Assembly (NCBI GenBank): GCA_028285385.1
Contig: JANQPR010000008.1
Coordinates: 1-52,268, forward strand
Direction: 5' to 3'
Source of the DNA: Phycisphaera sp.
GTDB taxonomy: Bacteria > Planctomycetota > Phycisphaerae > Phycisphaerales > Phycisphaeraceae
DNA length: 52,268 bases
Under the pieces are notes generated by a model. That model made no database searches, was not told where the DNA came from, and saw only the letters and a list, made by a program, of their open reading frames with translations. Both the position numbers and the translations under genes were made by a program. How positions within the stretch are numbered: the first letter of the stretch is position 1; each line of letters begins with the position of its first letter. Positions 1-9,185 of this stretch are shown here, in pieces.

Positions 1-1043
1 GCGCGCTCGTGGCCGAGCACCCGCCAGGCCGTGACAGCGATCAAAGCCAACACCGCCGGCGCCGACCCGACGTCCGCCGCCGCCGCGCCGACCGCGAGCA
101 CCACCGTCAGCGCTAACGCGTCGATGCGCCGACCGCGGTGCAGCTCTTCCGGCCCGACCGCCGAGAAGACGGACGCCGTCGCCACCAGCAGCAGACACAA
201 CGAGGCGACCGATGGCCAGCCCTCCGCCGCCGACACGCCCAGCGTCAACACCACGACCGGCACAAGCAGCGCCGCATGGTAGATCGCCGTCGGCGAAACG
301 CGTTGGTCACGTCGGCCGGCGGTGAGGTGCTGTCCGCGTTGCTGGGGGCGTGCGTGCAGCGAATCCAAGAGTGCTTTGACGCCCCACAGCCCCGCGGCCG
401 AGAGCATCCACAACACCCAGCCGCTAACCAGCTGCCCCGGCCGATCCGACCACGGCCCGGCGCTGAACCACGCGGCTACGAGGGTCCAGCCCTGGTTCAG
501 TCCCTGCACCGGGTGTACGTTCCCGACACCCGGCACCGCCGCGTAGCGGTCGGCCCACGCTATGGCCGGCTCCCACCACAGCCCATTCACCGCCGAGACC
601 GCGTTACCGGCGCCGCGGTTGGCCAGCCACAGCCCAACGCCTCCCCACGCGAGGAGCCAGCGAAGATGACCGGGGTGTGTCACGACCTCAGACCACGCCA
701 TGCTGAGTGCTGAACGGTGCCACCACACCCCCGCGGCACCGAAAAGGGCGGTTGCCAAGACACACCACCAACCGATCGGTAGCGCCAGATGCCAGGCCAT
801 CAGCCACCCGATCAACACGACCAGTCCCAGCCACCACGCCCGCCACACCCGCCCGGCGACGGACGCGGGCGGCAGCAACGGCACCGCGCTGTCGCCCCCA
901 ACGTGGGGCGTATGTCTCGGTTCGTGTTCTGTGTCGCCCTCGAGTCCGAGTGCCCTCCACGCCGCCAACCCCATGCCCAGCACCACCGCGCCGGCGAACA
1001 GCCAGGTCAGCACCGCCAGCAGCATGGCACCCAACAGCGACAT
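1..1043 (-). CDS. Multi-pass membrane protein, LIC_10190-like, 3' end outside window
   Basis: An open frame of 347 codons runs from an ATG at 1043 to the window edge without a stop, so the C-terminus is missing. AGGGAGA lies just before the start and supports it. The product has many hydrophobic, Trp-rich segments: an N-terminal helix, a charged linker around residues 30-60, then repeated helices. After the third helix come an NRGAGNAVSAVNGLWW segment and VPGVGNVHPVQGLNQGW. The second resembles the conserved loop (PVVPGLGNLH..) of the LIC_10190 family of polytopic envelope proteins, which look like glycosyltransferase-C or polymerase folds. Family placement is from memory of that loop and is tentative. 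It is divergent from argH, with about 200 bp between the two starts. Confidence 0.6.
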   Translation of the reverse strand, partial: MSLLGAMLLAVLTWLFAGAVVLGMGLAAWRALGLEGDTEHEPRHTPHVGGDSAVPLLPPASVAGRVWRAWWLGLVVLIGWLMAWHLALPIGWWCVLATALFGAAGVWWHRSALSMAWSEVVTHPGHLRWLLAWGGVGLWLANRGAGNAVSAVNGLWWEPAIAWADRYAAVPGVGNVHPVQGLNQGWTLVAAWFSAGPWSDRPGQLVSGWVLWMLSAAGLWGVKALLDSLHARPQQRGQHLTAGRRDQRVSPTAIYHAALLVPVVVLTLGVSAAEGWPSVASLCLLLVATASVFSAVGPEELHRGRRIDALALTVVLAVGAAAADVGSAPAVLALIAVTAWRVLGHER

Positions 1044-1242
1044 CGTTCTCCCTTGCCGGCTTCGGCTGGGCCGACCCGTCCGCCGGCGCGGCCCGATAAC
1101 CCGCAGGACTTGCCCGACGCTAGGTGACATCGACCGGATCAGACGCCCGGTGCAGGCCCGCCCCCGACGCGTGACGACCGGCCGCGCTGCGGGCCTCCAA
1201 ATCCCGTCTGGCTCAGTGGGGCCAGTTACACTCCGGGGTTCT

Positions 1243-2643
1243 ATGGCCCAAAAACCCTGGGAACACGCCAAGGCCTCGGGCAGTGAGGCCGACCCGCTCG
1301 CCGCCCGGTTTGTCGCCTCGCTCGACGTGGACAAGCGCCTGTACCGCCACGACATCCGCGGCTCGATGGCCCACGCGCGGATGCTTGAGCGGGTCGGGCT
1401 GATCACCACGGACGACCTCGCTCAGATCGAGCGCGGCCTGGGCGAGATCGAGGCCGAGATCGAAGCGCAGGGCGACGACTGGCCCGGCTGGAAGGTCGAA
1501 CTGGAAGACGTGCACATGTGCGTCGAGGCGGCGCTGATCGAGAAGGTCGGCGACGCGGGGCGGAAACTCCACACCGGGCGCAGCCGGAACGACCAAGTCG
1601 CCACGGACCTGGTGATGTGGGTCCGCGAGGCCGCCGACGAGTTGCACGACCTGCTGACCGGGCTCTGCGACGCGTTCGTCGTCATGGCCGATCGCAACGC
1701 CGACGTGGTCATGCCGGCGTACACGCACCTGCAGCGCGCCCAGCCGATCGTCGCGGGCAGCGAGTGCCTCGCGTGGTGCTGCATGTTCGACTCGGACCGC
1801 TGGTACCTGCATCAGTGCGTGCTCCATATGTTCGCCTCGCCGCTGGGCTCGGGCGCGATCGCGGGCTCGTCGTTGCCGCTGGACCCGATGCTCACCGCCC
1901 AGGCGCTGGGGTTCGAGCAGCCGCCCTGGAACTCGATCGCGTTCACCGCGACGCGGGACTCGGCGCTCGACTTCGTTTACGGCTGCACGACCATCGCGAT
2001 GCACCTCTCGCGATGGGCCGAGCAGTGGATCATCTACGCTTCGGAAGAGTTTGGCTTTATCCGGCTGGACGACGCGTTCACCACCGGCTCGTCGATGATG
2101 CCACAGAAGCGCAACCCCGACATGCTCGAGCTACTGCGGGGCAAGGCGGCGACGCCGTACGGCTCGTTGGTGGCGCTGCTGACGATGTGCAAGGGTCTGA
2201 CCGTTGGCTACAACCGCGATCTGCAGGAAGACAAAAGGCACGTCTTCGCGGCGTACGATTGCGTGAAGGACTGCCTGCAGATGGCGACGCGGATCGTGAG
2301 CACGTCCGACTTCCGGCCGGAGCGCATCGGAGAACGCCTGCACCGCGGGCACCTCGACGCGACCTCGCTGGCCGAGTACCTCGTGACCCGGGGCGTCCCG
2401 TTCCGCACTAGCCACCAGATCGTGGGCCGGCTGGTCCGCAAGGCCGACGAACTCGAACGCTTCGAGTTGCGGAAGCTGACGCTCGACGAGATGCGTGCCG
2501 AGTGCGACGTGATCGACAAGGACGTGTACGACTGGCTCGGCCCGGAGAACGTCGTGCAGCGCTACCGCACGATCGGCAACGCCGGCGCGACCGGGTTCGC
2601 CGAGCAGGTGAAGCAGTGGAAGCAGCGGCTCACGGCTGACTGA
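1243..2643 (+). CDS. argH: Argininosuccinate lyase
   Basis: Cytoplasmic enzyme of the last arginine biosynthesis step, splitting argininosuccinate into arginine and fumarate. The product has 466 residues, normal for the family. It shows the lyase-superfamily signature GSSMMPQKRNPD, the HTGRSRNDQVATD segment and the MPAYTHLQRAQP substrate loop. The open frame extends upstream to 700, but that extension is Pro/Arg-rich with no family similarity. The ATG at 1243 (MAQKPWEHAK) gives the correct N-terminus. No clear Shine-Dalgarno is visible. A TACACT hexamer ends 10 nt before the start. No other arg genes are nearby; a histidine kinase gene follows after 15 bp. Confidence 0.96.
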   Translation: MAQKPWEHAKASGSEADPLAARFVASLDVDKRLYRHDIRGSMAHARMLERVGLITTDDLAQIERGLGEIEAEIEAQGDDWPGWKVELEDVHMCVEAALIEKVGDAGRKLHTGRSRNDQVATDLVMWVREAADELHDLLTGLCDAFVVMADRNADVVMPAYTHLQRAQPIVAGSECLAWCCMFDSDRWYLHQCVLHMFASPLGSGAIAGSSLPLDPMLTAQALGFEQPPWNSIAFTATRDSALDFVYGCTTIAMHLSRWAEQWIIYASEEFGFIRLDDAFTTGSSMMPQKRNPDMLELLRGKAATPYGSLVALLTMCKGLTVGYNRDLQEDKRHVFAAYDCVKDCLQMATRIVSTSDFRPERIGERLHRGHLDATSLAEYLVTRGVPFRTSHQIVGRLVRKADELERFELRKLTLDEMRAECDVIDKDVYDWLGPENVVQRYRTIGNAGATGFAEQVKQWKQRLTAD

Positions 2644-2658
2644 TTCGCAGAGTTCGTC

Positions 2659-4335
2659 ATGCTCATCCTCACCGTCATCCAGGGCCCTGACAAAGACCGG
2701 CGGTTCGAGCTGCCGGACCACGAGCCACAGCAGATCGGCCGCAGTTCCGAGTCGCTGCCGCTGACAGACCGCACGATCTCGCGGCGCCACGCCGAGCTGA
2801 CGCCCGACGAAGGCCGGTGGTTGATCCGCGACCTCAACAGCTCCAACGGCACGTTCGTCAACGGCGTCCGCGTCACCGAGTCGCGCATGCTCCGCCCGGG
2901 CGACCAGATCCGGGCCGGCGGGACGCTGATCACCTTCGGCGAGGACCCGAAGCTCGCCCGGGCCGGCAAGACACAACGGCTTCGGCCCGTGTCGCGGAGC
3001 GAGATGGACGTCGCCGTTGAGCACACCGTCACGAGCAACGACGACTCGATGATCATGAGCTCGCCCGAGCCCGGGCAGGCGGCGCAGTTCCAGCTCAACG
3101 TCATCTACGACTTGGTCAACCTGATCGGCAACATCCGCGAACGCCAGGAACTGGTCGAACGCGTGATGGAGGTCGTGTTCGAGCACTTCGACGCCGACCG
3201 TGGTTTCGTGTTGCTCAACGTGGAGCCCGGGCAGGAGCCCAAGCCGGTTGTGGTGCGGCGGAAACACGACGAGGTGACCGGACGGATCAACCCCGAGGCC
3301 GGGCAACCGATCCCGTACAGCCGGACGATTGTGCAGTACGTGATGCGCCGCAACGTCGGCGTGCTCACGAGCAACGCGATGGCGGACCAACGCTTCGCCT
3401 CGGGCGACTCGGTGCAGGGCTACCACATCCGCTCGGCCATGTGCGTGCCGATCCGCTACAAAGACCGGTTCTACGGCGTGCTGCACCTCGACAGCCAAGT
3501 GGCCAACTACACCTACACCGAAGACCAGCTCGCGCTGCTCACCGCGATCGGCGTGCAGACCGGTCTCGCGCTGGCCAACATGCGGCTCATCGACGCCCGC
3601 CTGCGCAGCGAACGCCTCGCCGCTGTCGGGCAGACCGTCGCGTCCCTGTCGCACTCGATCAAGAACATCCTGCAGGGCATGCGCGGCGGGGCGGACGTCG
3701 TCGAGCTCGGCTTGCGCAAGGGCAACACGCCGGTGGTGAAGTCCGGTTGGGACATCGTCAGCCGGAACCTCGAACGCATCTACGAGCTGACGATGAACAT
3801 GCTCGCGTTCTCCAAGCAACGCAAGCCCGAGTTGGAGATGACGAACCTCAATCCGCTGATGGAGGAGGTCGCGGCGCTGATCAACACGCAGTACGAGAAC
3901 AAGCGCGTCGCGTTGATTACTGACCTCGAAGACAACATGCCGCCGCTGCCCCTCGACGGCGGCGGGATTCACCAGGCCGTGCTGAACCTGCTCAGCAACG
4001 CCTTGGACGCCTCCCGAGAAGAATCGGGCGTGGTGACCCTCAGCACCGGGTTCGACGATGCCACGGACGAGGTCGTCATCACCGTGCGCGACAACGGCGA
4101 GGGCATGACTGAGCCGACCCGTCGCCGCCTGTTCGAGCCGTTTCACTCGACCAAGGGGCTCAAGGGCACGGGCCTGGGCCTGGTCGTGACACAGAAGGTG
4201 GTCTCCGAGCACGGCGGTCAGATCGACGTCGACTCGACCCCGGGGGAGGGCACGACCTTCACGGTCCGGCTGCCGATCGCCATCGGGGCGGCGCCCGCGT
4301 CGGCCGACACCCACGGCCCCGGCGCCGGCATCTGA
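2659..4335 (+). CDS. FHA-GAF sensor histidine kinase
   Basis: 558 residues in three parts. An FHA phosphothreonine-binding domain lies at about 25-95 (IGRSSESLPL, RRHAEL, NSSNGTFVNG). A GAF domain follows at about 150-315. Then comes a kinase core with His332 in LSHSIKNIL, an N box (HQAVLNLLSNALDAS, about 438-452), VRDNGEGM and a GTGLGL G2 box. No membrane segment is visible, so it should be cytoplasmic. The FHA domain suggests recruitment by Ser/Thr-phosphorylated proteins, which are common in planctomycetes. No response regulator is adjacent, so it is an orphan kinase here. It starts 15 bp after argH and may be cotranscribed. The H box has SHSIKN rather than the common SHELRTP, as in HisKA variants of the AtoS/NtrB type. 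Confidence 0.93.
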   Translation: MLILTVIQGPDKDRRFELPDHEPQQIGRSSESLPLTDRTISRRHAELTPDEGRWLIRDLNSSNGTFVNGVRVTESRMLRPGDQIRAGGTLITFGEDPKLARAGKTQRLRPVSRSEMDVAVEHTVTSNDDSMIMSSPEPGQAAQFQLNVIYDLVNLIGNIRERQELVERVMEVVFEHFDADRGFVLLNVEPGQEPKPVVVRRKHDEVTGRINPEAGQPIPYSRTIVQYVMRRNVGVLTSNAMADQRFASGDSVQGYHIRSAMCVPIRYKDRFYGVLHLDSQVANYTYTEDQLALLTAIGVQTGLALANMRLIDARLRSERLAAVGQTVASLSHSIKNILQGMRGGADVVELGLRKGNTPVVKSGWDIVSRNLERIYELTMNMLAFSKQRKPELEMTNLNPLMEEVAALINTQYENKRVALITDLEDNMPPLPLDGGGIHQAVLNLLSNALDASREESGVVTLSTGFDDATDEVVITVRDNGEGMTEPTRRRLFEPFHSTKGLKGTGLGLVVTQKVVSEHGGQIDVDSTPGEGTTFTVRLPIAIGAAPASADTHGPGAGI

Positions 4336-4364
4336 CGGGCTCGGCCGCGTGTGACCGTAACGCC

Positions 4365-4392
4365 TTGGTGTTGGCCGTCGTAGCAATACAAT
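4365..4392 (+). promoter_or_regulatory. Candidate promoter for the DUF1800/DUF1501 pair
   Basis: TTGGTG and TACAAT are separated by 16 bp in the 81-bp gap after the kinase gene. The -10 matches consensus well and the -35 only in its first half. It ends 24 bp before the DUF1800 start. Confidence 0.35.
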
Positions 4393-4416
4393 CATGATCG
4401 GGGCGTTGGAACCGTC

Positions 4417-5904
4417 ATGGCGTTTGACCCGTCGCTGTCGCCGATCCTCGAAGACCGCTGGACCCCGGGGGCGGCGCGGCACGTGCTCCAGCGGGCCGGT
4501 TTCGGCGGAGACCACGCCGCGATCAACCGGCTGCACGCGATGGGCTTGCAGGATGCGGTCGCCTCGCTCACCGACCCTGCGTCCATCTCGCCGCCCAACC
4601 CGCCCGAGGCCCTGGACCCGGACGTCATCAAGCCGTACTCCGCCGATGAGCGGGTGGCGTTGCGTAAGGCCAGGCAGGCGGGCGACCCCGACGTCCAGGA
4701 ACAGTTCCGTCAGCGTCGGTTGCTCGCCAACCGCAATGACCGGCAGATGTTCCGCCAGCTTCAGCAGTGGTGGCTCGAGCTGCTCTGCGACACCGACGCC
4801 CCCAACGCCGAGCGTTTGGTGTTGCTCTGGCACAACCACTTCGCCACCGGGCACCGCGCGGTGCGCGACACGTTCCTGATGTATCAGCAAAACGCGATGT
4901 TCCGGGAGCACGCGTTCGCCTTCGACGAGCTCGCCCGCCGGATCGTGCGCGACCCGGCCATGCTCAAGTACCTCAACAACGACCGCAATAACCGCCGCAG
5001 CCCTAACGAGAACCTCGCCCGTGAGCTGCTCGAGCTTTTCACGCTTGGCGAGGGCAACTACGCCGAAGCCGACATCAAGGAAGGCGCTCGTGCGCTCACC
5101 GGCTACGGCGTCGACGATAACGCGTTCCGCTTCCGCAAGGCCCAGCACGACCGCAGCAGCAAGACCATCCTCGGCCGCAAGGAAGATTTCGATGGCGATG
5201 GCTTCGTGCAGTTGTTGCTCCGGCAGGAGGCGTGCTGCCGGTTCGTCGCGCTCAAGCTCTACGGGCACTTCGTGTACGGAGTCGGGGACGACTGGGGCAA
5301 GGTCCCGCGTGACCGACAGAAGGTGATCCTCGCGCTCGGCCGGCTCATCCAGAGACACGAGTACGACCTGGTCCCGGTGCTGCGGACGCTGCTGACCAGC
5401 CGGCACTTCCACGACCCCGCGAACGTCGGAAAGCTGATCCGTAGCCCCGCCCACCTCGTCGCCGGAACGGCTCGCACATTAGGCACGCCGAAACGCAGCA
5501 CACGCGTGCTCAACCAAGCAATGGAGTCGATGGGGCAGGTCCTCTTCGAGCCGCCGAGCGTCAACGGCTGGGACGGCGGACGGGCGTGGATCAACACGTC
5601 GACCCTGTTCGTCCGGCAGAACACGGCGGTCTACCTGATCACCGGCAAGCGGCCGAACGAGCCCTTCGAGAACAAAGCGGTCCGCTACGACCCGACGTCG
5701 TTGCTCGACGGGCTAGAGGGCCGGTCGCCGCAAGCCGTGGTGGACCGCCTTGCCGACGTGTTGGTGGGAGAACACGTCGGCCCGGACCGCCGTCGCCCGC
5801 TGTACGACTTCGCCGAGGGCCGACGGAACGGCGCCGACGAACCGCAGGCGTTGATCGGGTTGCTGTGCATGATTACCGCCATGCCGGAATACCAGTTGTG
5901 CTGA
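4417..5904 (+). CDS. DUF1800 family protein
   Basis: 495 residues with the typical DUF1800 layout: an N-terminal AARHVLQRAGFGG segment, a central NDRNNRRSPNENLARELLELFTLGEGNY core, ARALTGYG, and a C-terminal VNGWDGGRAWIN segment. The family is widespread in planctomycetes and almost always paired with a DUF1501 gene, as here, where the DUF1501 gene starts 19 bp after this stop. Function is unknown. No signal peptide is obvious, whereas the partner has a Tat signal, so the two may act as a complex or be exported together. Start ATG 4417 (MAFDPSLSPILEDRW) fits the usual N-terminus. The pairing suggests one transcript. Confidence 0.93.
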   Translation: MAFDPSLSPILEDRWTPGAARHVLQRAGFGGDHAAINRLHAMGLQDAVASLTDPASISPPNPPEALDPDVIKPYSADERVALRKARQAGDPDVQEQFRQRRLLANRNDRQMFRQLQQWWLELLCDTDAPNAERLVLLWHNHFATGHRAVRDTFLMYQQNAMFREHAFAFDELARRIVRDPAMLKYLNNDRNNRRSPNENLARELLELFTLGEGNYAEADIKEGARALTGYGVDDNAFRFRKAQHDRSSKTILGRKEDFDGDGFVQLLLRQEACCRFVALKLYGHFVYGVGDDWGKVPRDRQKVILALGRLIQRHEYDLVPVLRTLLTSRHFHDPANVGKLIRSPAHLVAGTARTLGTPKRSTRVLNQAMESMGQVLFEPPSVNGWDGGRAWINTSTLFVRQNTAVYLITGKRPNEPFENKAVRYDPTSLLDGLEGRSPQAVVDRLADVLVGEHVGPDRRRPLYDFAEGRRNGADEPQALIGLLCMITAMPEYQLC

Positions 5905-5923
5905 GTCCCAAGCGAGACCGACC

Positions 5924-7255
5924 ATGTGCACCGACTACCACCCGCTGAGCAGCAACGACACCGCCGCGCCCGACGGCTACGGCTTCACCCGCCGCTCTTT
6001 GCTGGGCGCGGGGCTGACCATGGTCTCGGCGGCGGCGACCGTTCCCGGGTTCATCGGCACCGCCGGCACCGCGTTGGCCGACACGACCATGCGGCTGAAG
6101 CACAAACCCGGCGTGCCCGAAGACCGCGTGCTCGTCGTCGTTCAGCTTTCCGGTGGCAACGATGGGCTCAACACCGTCGTCCCCTACGGGCAGTCGGCGT
6201 ACTACCGGGCGCGGCAGACGCTCGGGGTCAACGAGCGCGAGGTGCTGGCGATACCGGGTGTCGACGGCGTCGGCTTGAACCCGGTGCTTCGGCCGGTACT
6301 CGGGTTGATGGAGCAAGGCCGGGCCGCGGTTGTGCAGGGCGTCGGCTACCCGAACCCGAACCGGTCGCATTTCGTGTCGATGGACATCTGGCACACCGCG
6401 TCACCCGAGACGCAGGGCCGCGGCGGCCGTGGCTGGATCGGCCGGGCGCTCGACGGCGTCGATACCCCCGACGGCCTGAGCTGCGTCGCGATGGGAGCCG
6501 AGGCGCCGCTGGCGACGTACGGCGAGATCAGCCGGGCCGTGTCGTTCGAGTCGCCGGACCTGTTCAAGTGGTCCGGCCGGGAGTTGCACCCGGCGATAGA
6601 TCACGCGTACGACGCCGTGCTCGACACGCCCCTGGGCGGCAAACTCGACAGCGGCGGTTCGGTGAGCGACGACCCGTTGGCGTTTGTTCAGCGGACCGCG
6701 CTCAACGCACGCGTCGCGTCGGACAAGATCCGCAAGGCCGTGGACCAACGCACCGCCGAGAGCTTCCCGGGGTCGGGCCTGGGCCGGCAACTCTCGACCG
6801 TGGCGAAGATGATCCGAGCCGACCTGCCGACCCGGGTGTACTACGTGAACCACGGCGGGTTCGACACGCACGCCGGGCAGCAGTTCGCTCACCCGAACCT
6901 GCTGCGTCAGTTCGCCGAGGCGATCGACGCGTTCCAACGCGAACTCGAGCGTAGCGGCGACGCGTCGCGCGTGGTGACGCTGGCGTTCAGCGAGTTCGGC
7001 CGACGCGTGAAACAGAACGCTTCCGGCGGGACCGACCACGGCGTGGCCGGCCCGGTGTTCCTGTTCGGCGACGCGGTCCGCCCAGGCCTGTGGGGTGAGC
7101 ACCCGTCGCTGCACGACCTGGACGACGGCGACCTCAAACACGCGATCGATTTCCGCAGCGTCTACGCCGACGTGCTGGGCAACTGGATGAAGCTAAACGA
7201 CGGCGAAGTCCTGGGACGCAAGTTCCGTTCGACGGGGTTGATCGACGTGGCTTGA
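5924..7255 (+). CDS. DUF1501 family protein with Tat signal
   Basis: 443 residues. The N-terminus has a twin-arginine signal (TRRSLLGAGLTM, about residues 24-35) followed by an Ala-rich hydrophobic stretch, so export of a folded protein is expected. The body has the sulfatase-like DUF1501 hallmarks: VVVQLSGGNDGLNTVVPYG near residue 65, NHGGFDTHAGQ, FSEFGRRVKQNASGGTDHG and GPVFLFGD. Asp and His residues in these motifs match a metal-dependent alkaline-phosphatase-like fold, but no activity is established for the family. It is the second gene of the DUF1800/DUF1501 pair. ATG 5924 is upstream of the Tat motif and fits. Confidence 0.93.
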   Translation: MCTDYHPLSSNDTAAPDGYGFTRRSLLGAGLTMVSAAATVPGFIGTAGTALADTTMRLKHKPGVPEDRVLVVVQLSGGNDGLNTVVPYGQSAYYRARQTLGVNEREVLAIPGVDGVGLNPVLRPVLGLMEQGRAAVVQGVGYPNPNRSHFVSMDIWHTASPETQGRGGRGWIGRALDGVDTPDGLSCVAMGAEAPLATYGEISRAVSFESPDLFKWSGRELHPAIDHAYDAVLDTPLGGKLDSGGSVSDDPLAFVQRTALNARVASDKIRKAVDQRTAESFPGSGLGRQLSTVAKMIRADLPTRVYYVNHGGFDTHAGQQFAHPNLLRQFAEAIDAFQRELERSGDASRVVTLAFSEFGRRVKQNASGGTDHGVAGPVFLFGDAVRPGLWGEHPSLHDLDDGDLKHAIDFRSVYADVLGNWMKLNDGEVLGRKFRSTGLIDVA

Positions 7256-7306
7256 TCGAGCTGTCATCGCCTAATCAACGGCAGCGGGTTGTGTCATACT
7301 CCCGCC

Positions 7307-9184
7307 GTGTGCGGTCTGCTCACCATGTTCGGCACGCCGTTCGGCGGCGACTTCCACGCGGCGCTCGACACGCTCGCTTCGCGCGGCCCCGACGAACGCG
7401 GCGTCTGGGCCGACCCCGATCTTCCGGACGTGATGCTCGGCCACCGGCGGCTTAGCATCATCGACCTCGTTTCGGGTCAGCAGCCGATGCAGCTGGTCGA
7501 CGACGACCGATTCGTCATCGCGTACAACGGCGAGCTCTTCAACTTCCGTGAGCTCCGGCGAGACCTGGAGAAACGCGGCCGACGCTTCGCGACCGACTCG
7601 GACACCGAGGTGCTGCTCGCGGGGTACGCCGAATGGGGCGAAGCGGTACTGCCGAAGCTCGACGGCATGTTCGCGTTTGTGGTGTGGGACAGGAAAGAGC
7701 GCGAAGTCTTCGCGGCGCGGGACCGGTTCGGGATCAAGCCGTTGGTCTGGTCCAGCGGCTCGCTGCACGGGCACGGGGGGCGGCGGGGCAGCAAGTACCA
7801 ATCGCTGGGGCTTGTCGTGGCCTCGACGCTGGCCCCGTTCTTCCGCTTGACGGGCTTCCCGCGTCGATTGCGGCCCGGTGCGCTCCACGACTACTTAGCC
7901 AGCCAAGCGGTGCAGTCGCCCTGGACCGTGCTCAGCACGTGCCACGCGCTGATGCCCGGCGGCACGCTGCGCTGGAGATACAACCAGCCCGGGCCGACGA
8001 TCGGCAGCTTCTGGGAGGTTCCACACGCCGCGTCGCCGGAACATCAACCCGGCTTCGATGAGCTCTTGGAAGCTACCGATGCTGCGTTGCGCGAGAGCGT
8101 AACGCGGCAGCTCGTCGCCGACGTGCCGCTGGGCGCGTTTCTTTCCGGCGGGATCGACTCGTCGCTCATGGTTCGGCACATGGCCGAGGCGTCGAGTTCA
8201 CCCGTCAAGACGTTCGCGGTGCGTTTCCCGTTCGGCAGAGGGTACGACGAGTCGGACGCCGCGGCGGCCGTGGCCGAGGCGTTCGGGTGCGAACACCACG
8301 TCTTCGATGCCGGCGACATCGACGGCGCCGCGCTGGCAGACGCGGCCGCGCTGCTCGATCAGCCGTTGGCCGACCCGGCGATTCTGCCGACGCTCGCGTT
8401 GTCGGAGCTCACCCGGAAACACGTCACCGTCGCGATCTCGGGCGACGGCGGCGACGAGCTGTTTGGCGGGTACGACCGGTACTCCGCGGGTACCTCGCGT
8501 TATCCATCGACTCCGCTCCAGCGCCTGCTTGCTCGCTTGGGCTTCCGCGGGCGCCGTGCGTTGGCGGGCCGGGACCGTGTGCTGTGGAATCGGGTGAAGC
8601 TCGGGCCGTTCCCCGGGACACGCAAGGACCTGTTACGGCTCATGCCCACCGGTGTCCCGTTCGCTGAAGGCGAGGTGATGGGGTATTGGCTTTCGCTCGT
8701 TGATCGATTCCGGGACAGAGTCACCGGCGAAGTCGACGCCGACGCACTCATGCGGGCCGACCTGCACACCTACCTCAGCGAAAACTGCCTGGCCAAGACC
8801 GACCGCGCGTCGATGGCCCACGCGCTCGAAGTGCGGGTGCCGATCCTGGGCAACCCGGTGGCCGACGTTGCGCTGCCGGTACACGCCGACGTCAAGCTCA
8901 AGCACGGGCTCAAGTCGGTGCTGGTGGAGTTGGCGAAGCGCGACCTGCCGGCCGCCGTGTGGGATCGACCCAAGCACGGGTTCAGCGTGCCGCTGCGAGA
9001 GTACTTTGCCGGGGCCTGGCGGGAGCGGTGCGAGGACTGGGTGTCGCGTTGCGAGGCGTTGGCGCCGTTCCTGAACGCGAAGGAAGTCCGTCGGCGGTGG
9101 GCCAGCCCGCGCGAGGATGCGCGGACGAAGTATACGTTGATCCACCTGTTGGCTTGGCTCGACACGCACCCGGTGGACTTCTGA
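7307..9184 (+). CDS. asnB: Asparagine synthase-like glutamine amidotransferase
   Basis: 625 residues. The N-terminal class-II glutaminase needs Cys as residue 2. Only GTG 7307 gives M-C-G-L-L, so an upstream TTG at 7289 is rejected. The glutaminase shows RGPDERG, HRRLSIIDL and NGELFNF. The synthetase half has the PP-loop SGGIDSS and SGDGGDELFGGYDRY. It would move ammonia from glutamine to an adenylated carboxylate, making asparagine or amidating a sugar acid or surface polymer. The following glycosyltransferase, methyltransferase and sugar-kinase-like genes favour a glycan role, but that is inference. A CATACT hexamer ends exactly 6 nt before GTG and no Shine-Dalgarno is present. The gene converges on the GT4 gene with 1 bp between stops. 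Confidence 0.9.
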   Translation: MCGLLTMFGTPFGGDFHAALDTLASRGPDERGVWADPDLPDVMLGHRRLSIIDLVSGQQPMQLVDDDRFVIAYNGELFNFRELRRDLEKRGRRFATDSDTEVLLAGYAEWGEAVLPKLDGMFAFVVWDRKEREVFAARDRFGIKPLVWSSGSLHGHGGRRGSKYQSLGLVVASTLAPFFRLTGFPRRLRPGALHDYLASQAVQSPWTVLSTCHALMPGGTLRWRYNQPGPTIGSFWEVPHAASPEHQPGFDELLEATDAALRESVTRQLVADVPLGAFLSGGIDSSLMVRHMAEASSSPVKTFAVRFPFGRGYDESDAAAAVAEAFGCEHHVFDAGDIDGAALADAAALLDQPLADPAILPTLALSELTRKHVTVAISGDGGDELFGGYDRYSAGTSRYPSTPLQRLLARLGFRGRRALAGRDRVLWNRVKLGPFPGTRKDLLRLMPTGVPFAEGEVMGYWLSLVDRFRDRVTGEVDADALMRADLHTYLSENCLAKTDRASMAHALEVRVPILGNPVADVALPVHADVKLKHGLKSVLVELAKRDLPAAVWDRPKHGFSVPLREYFAGAWRERCEDWVSRCEALAPFLNAKEVRRRWASPREDARTKYTLIHLLAWLDTHPVDF

Positions 9185-9185
9185 T

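Noticed and set aside
700..1242. N-terminal extension of argH
   Set aside because: Pro/Arg-rich, antisense to the membrane protein gene, and absent from argininosuccinate lyases.
2131..5454. 1107-codon minus-strand open frame
   Set aside because: It is fully antisense to argH, the FHA kinase and the DUF1800 gene, has no recognisable domain and is Arg/Val/Asp-rich, as expected from the opposite strand of high-GC genes.
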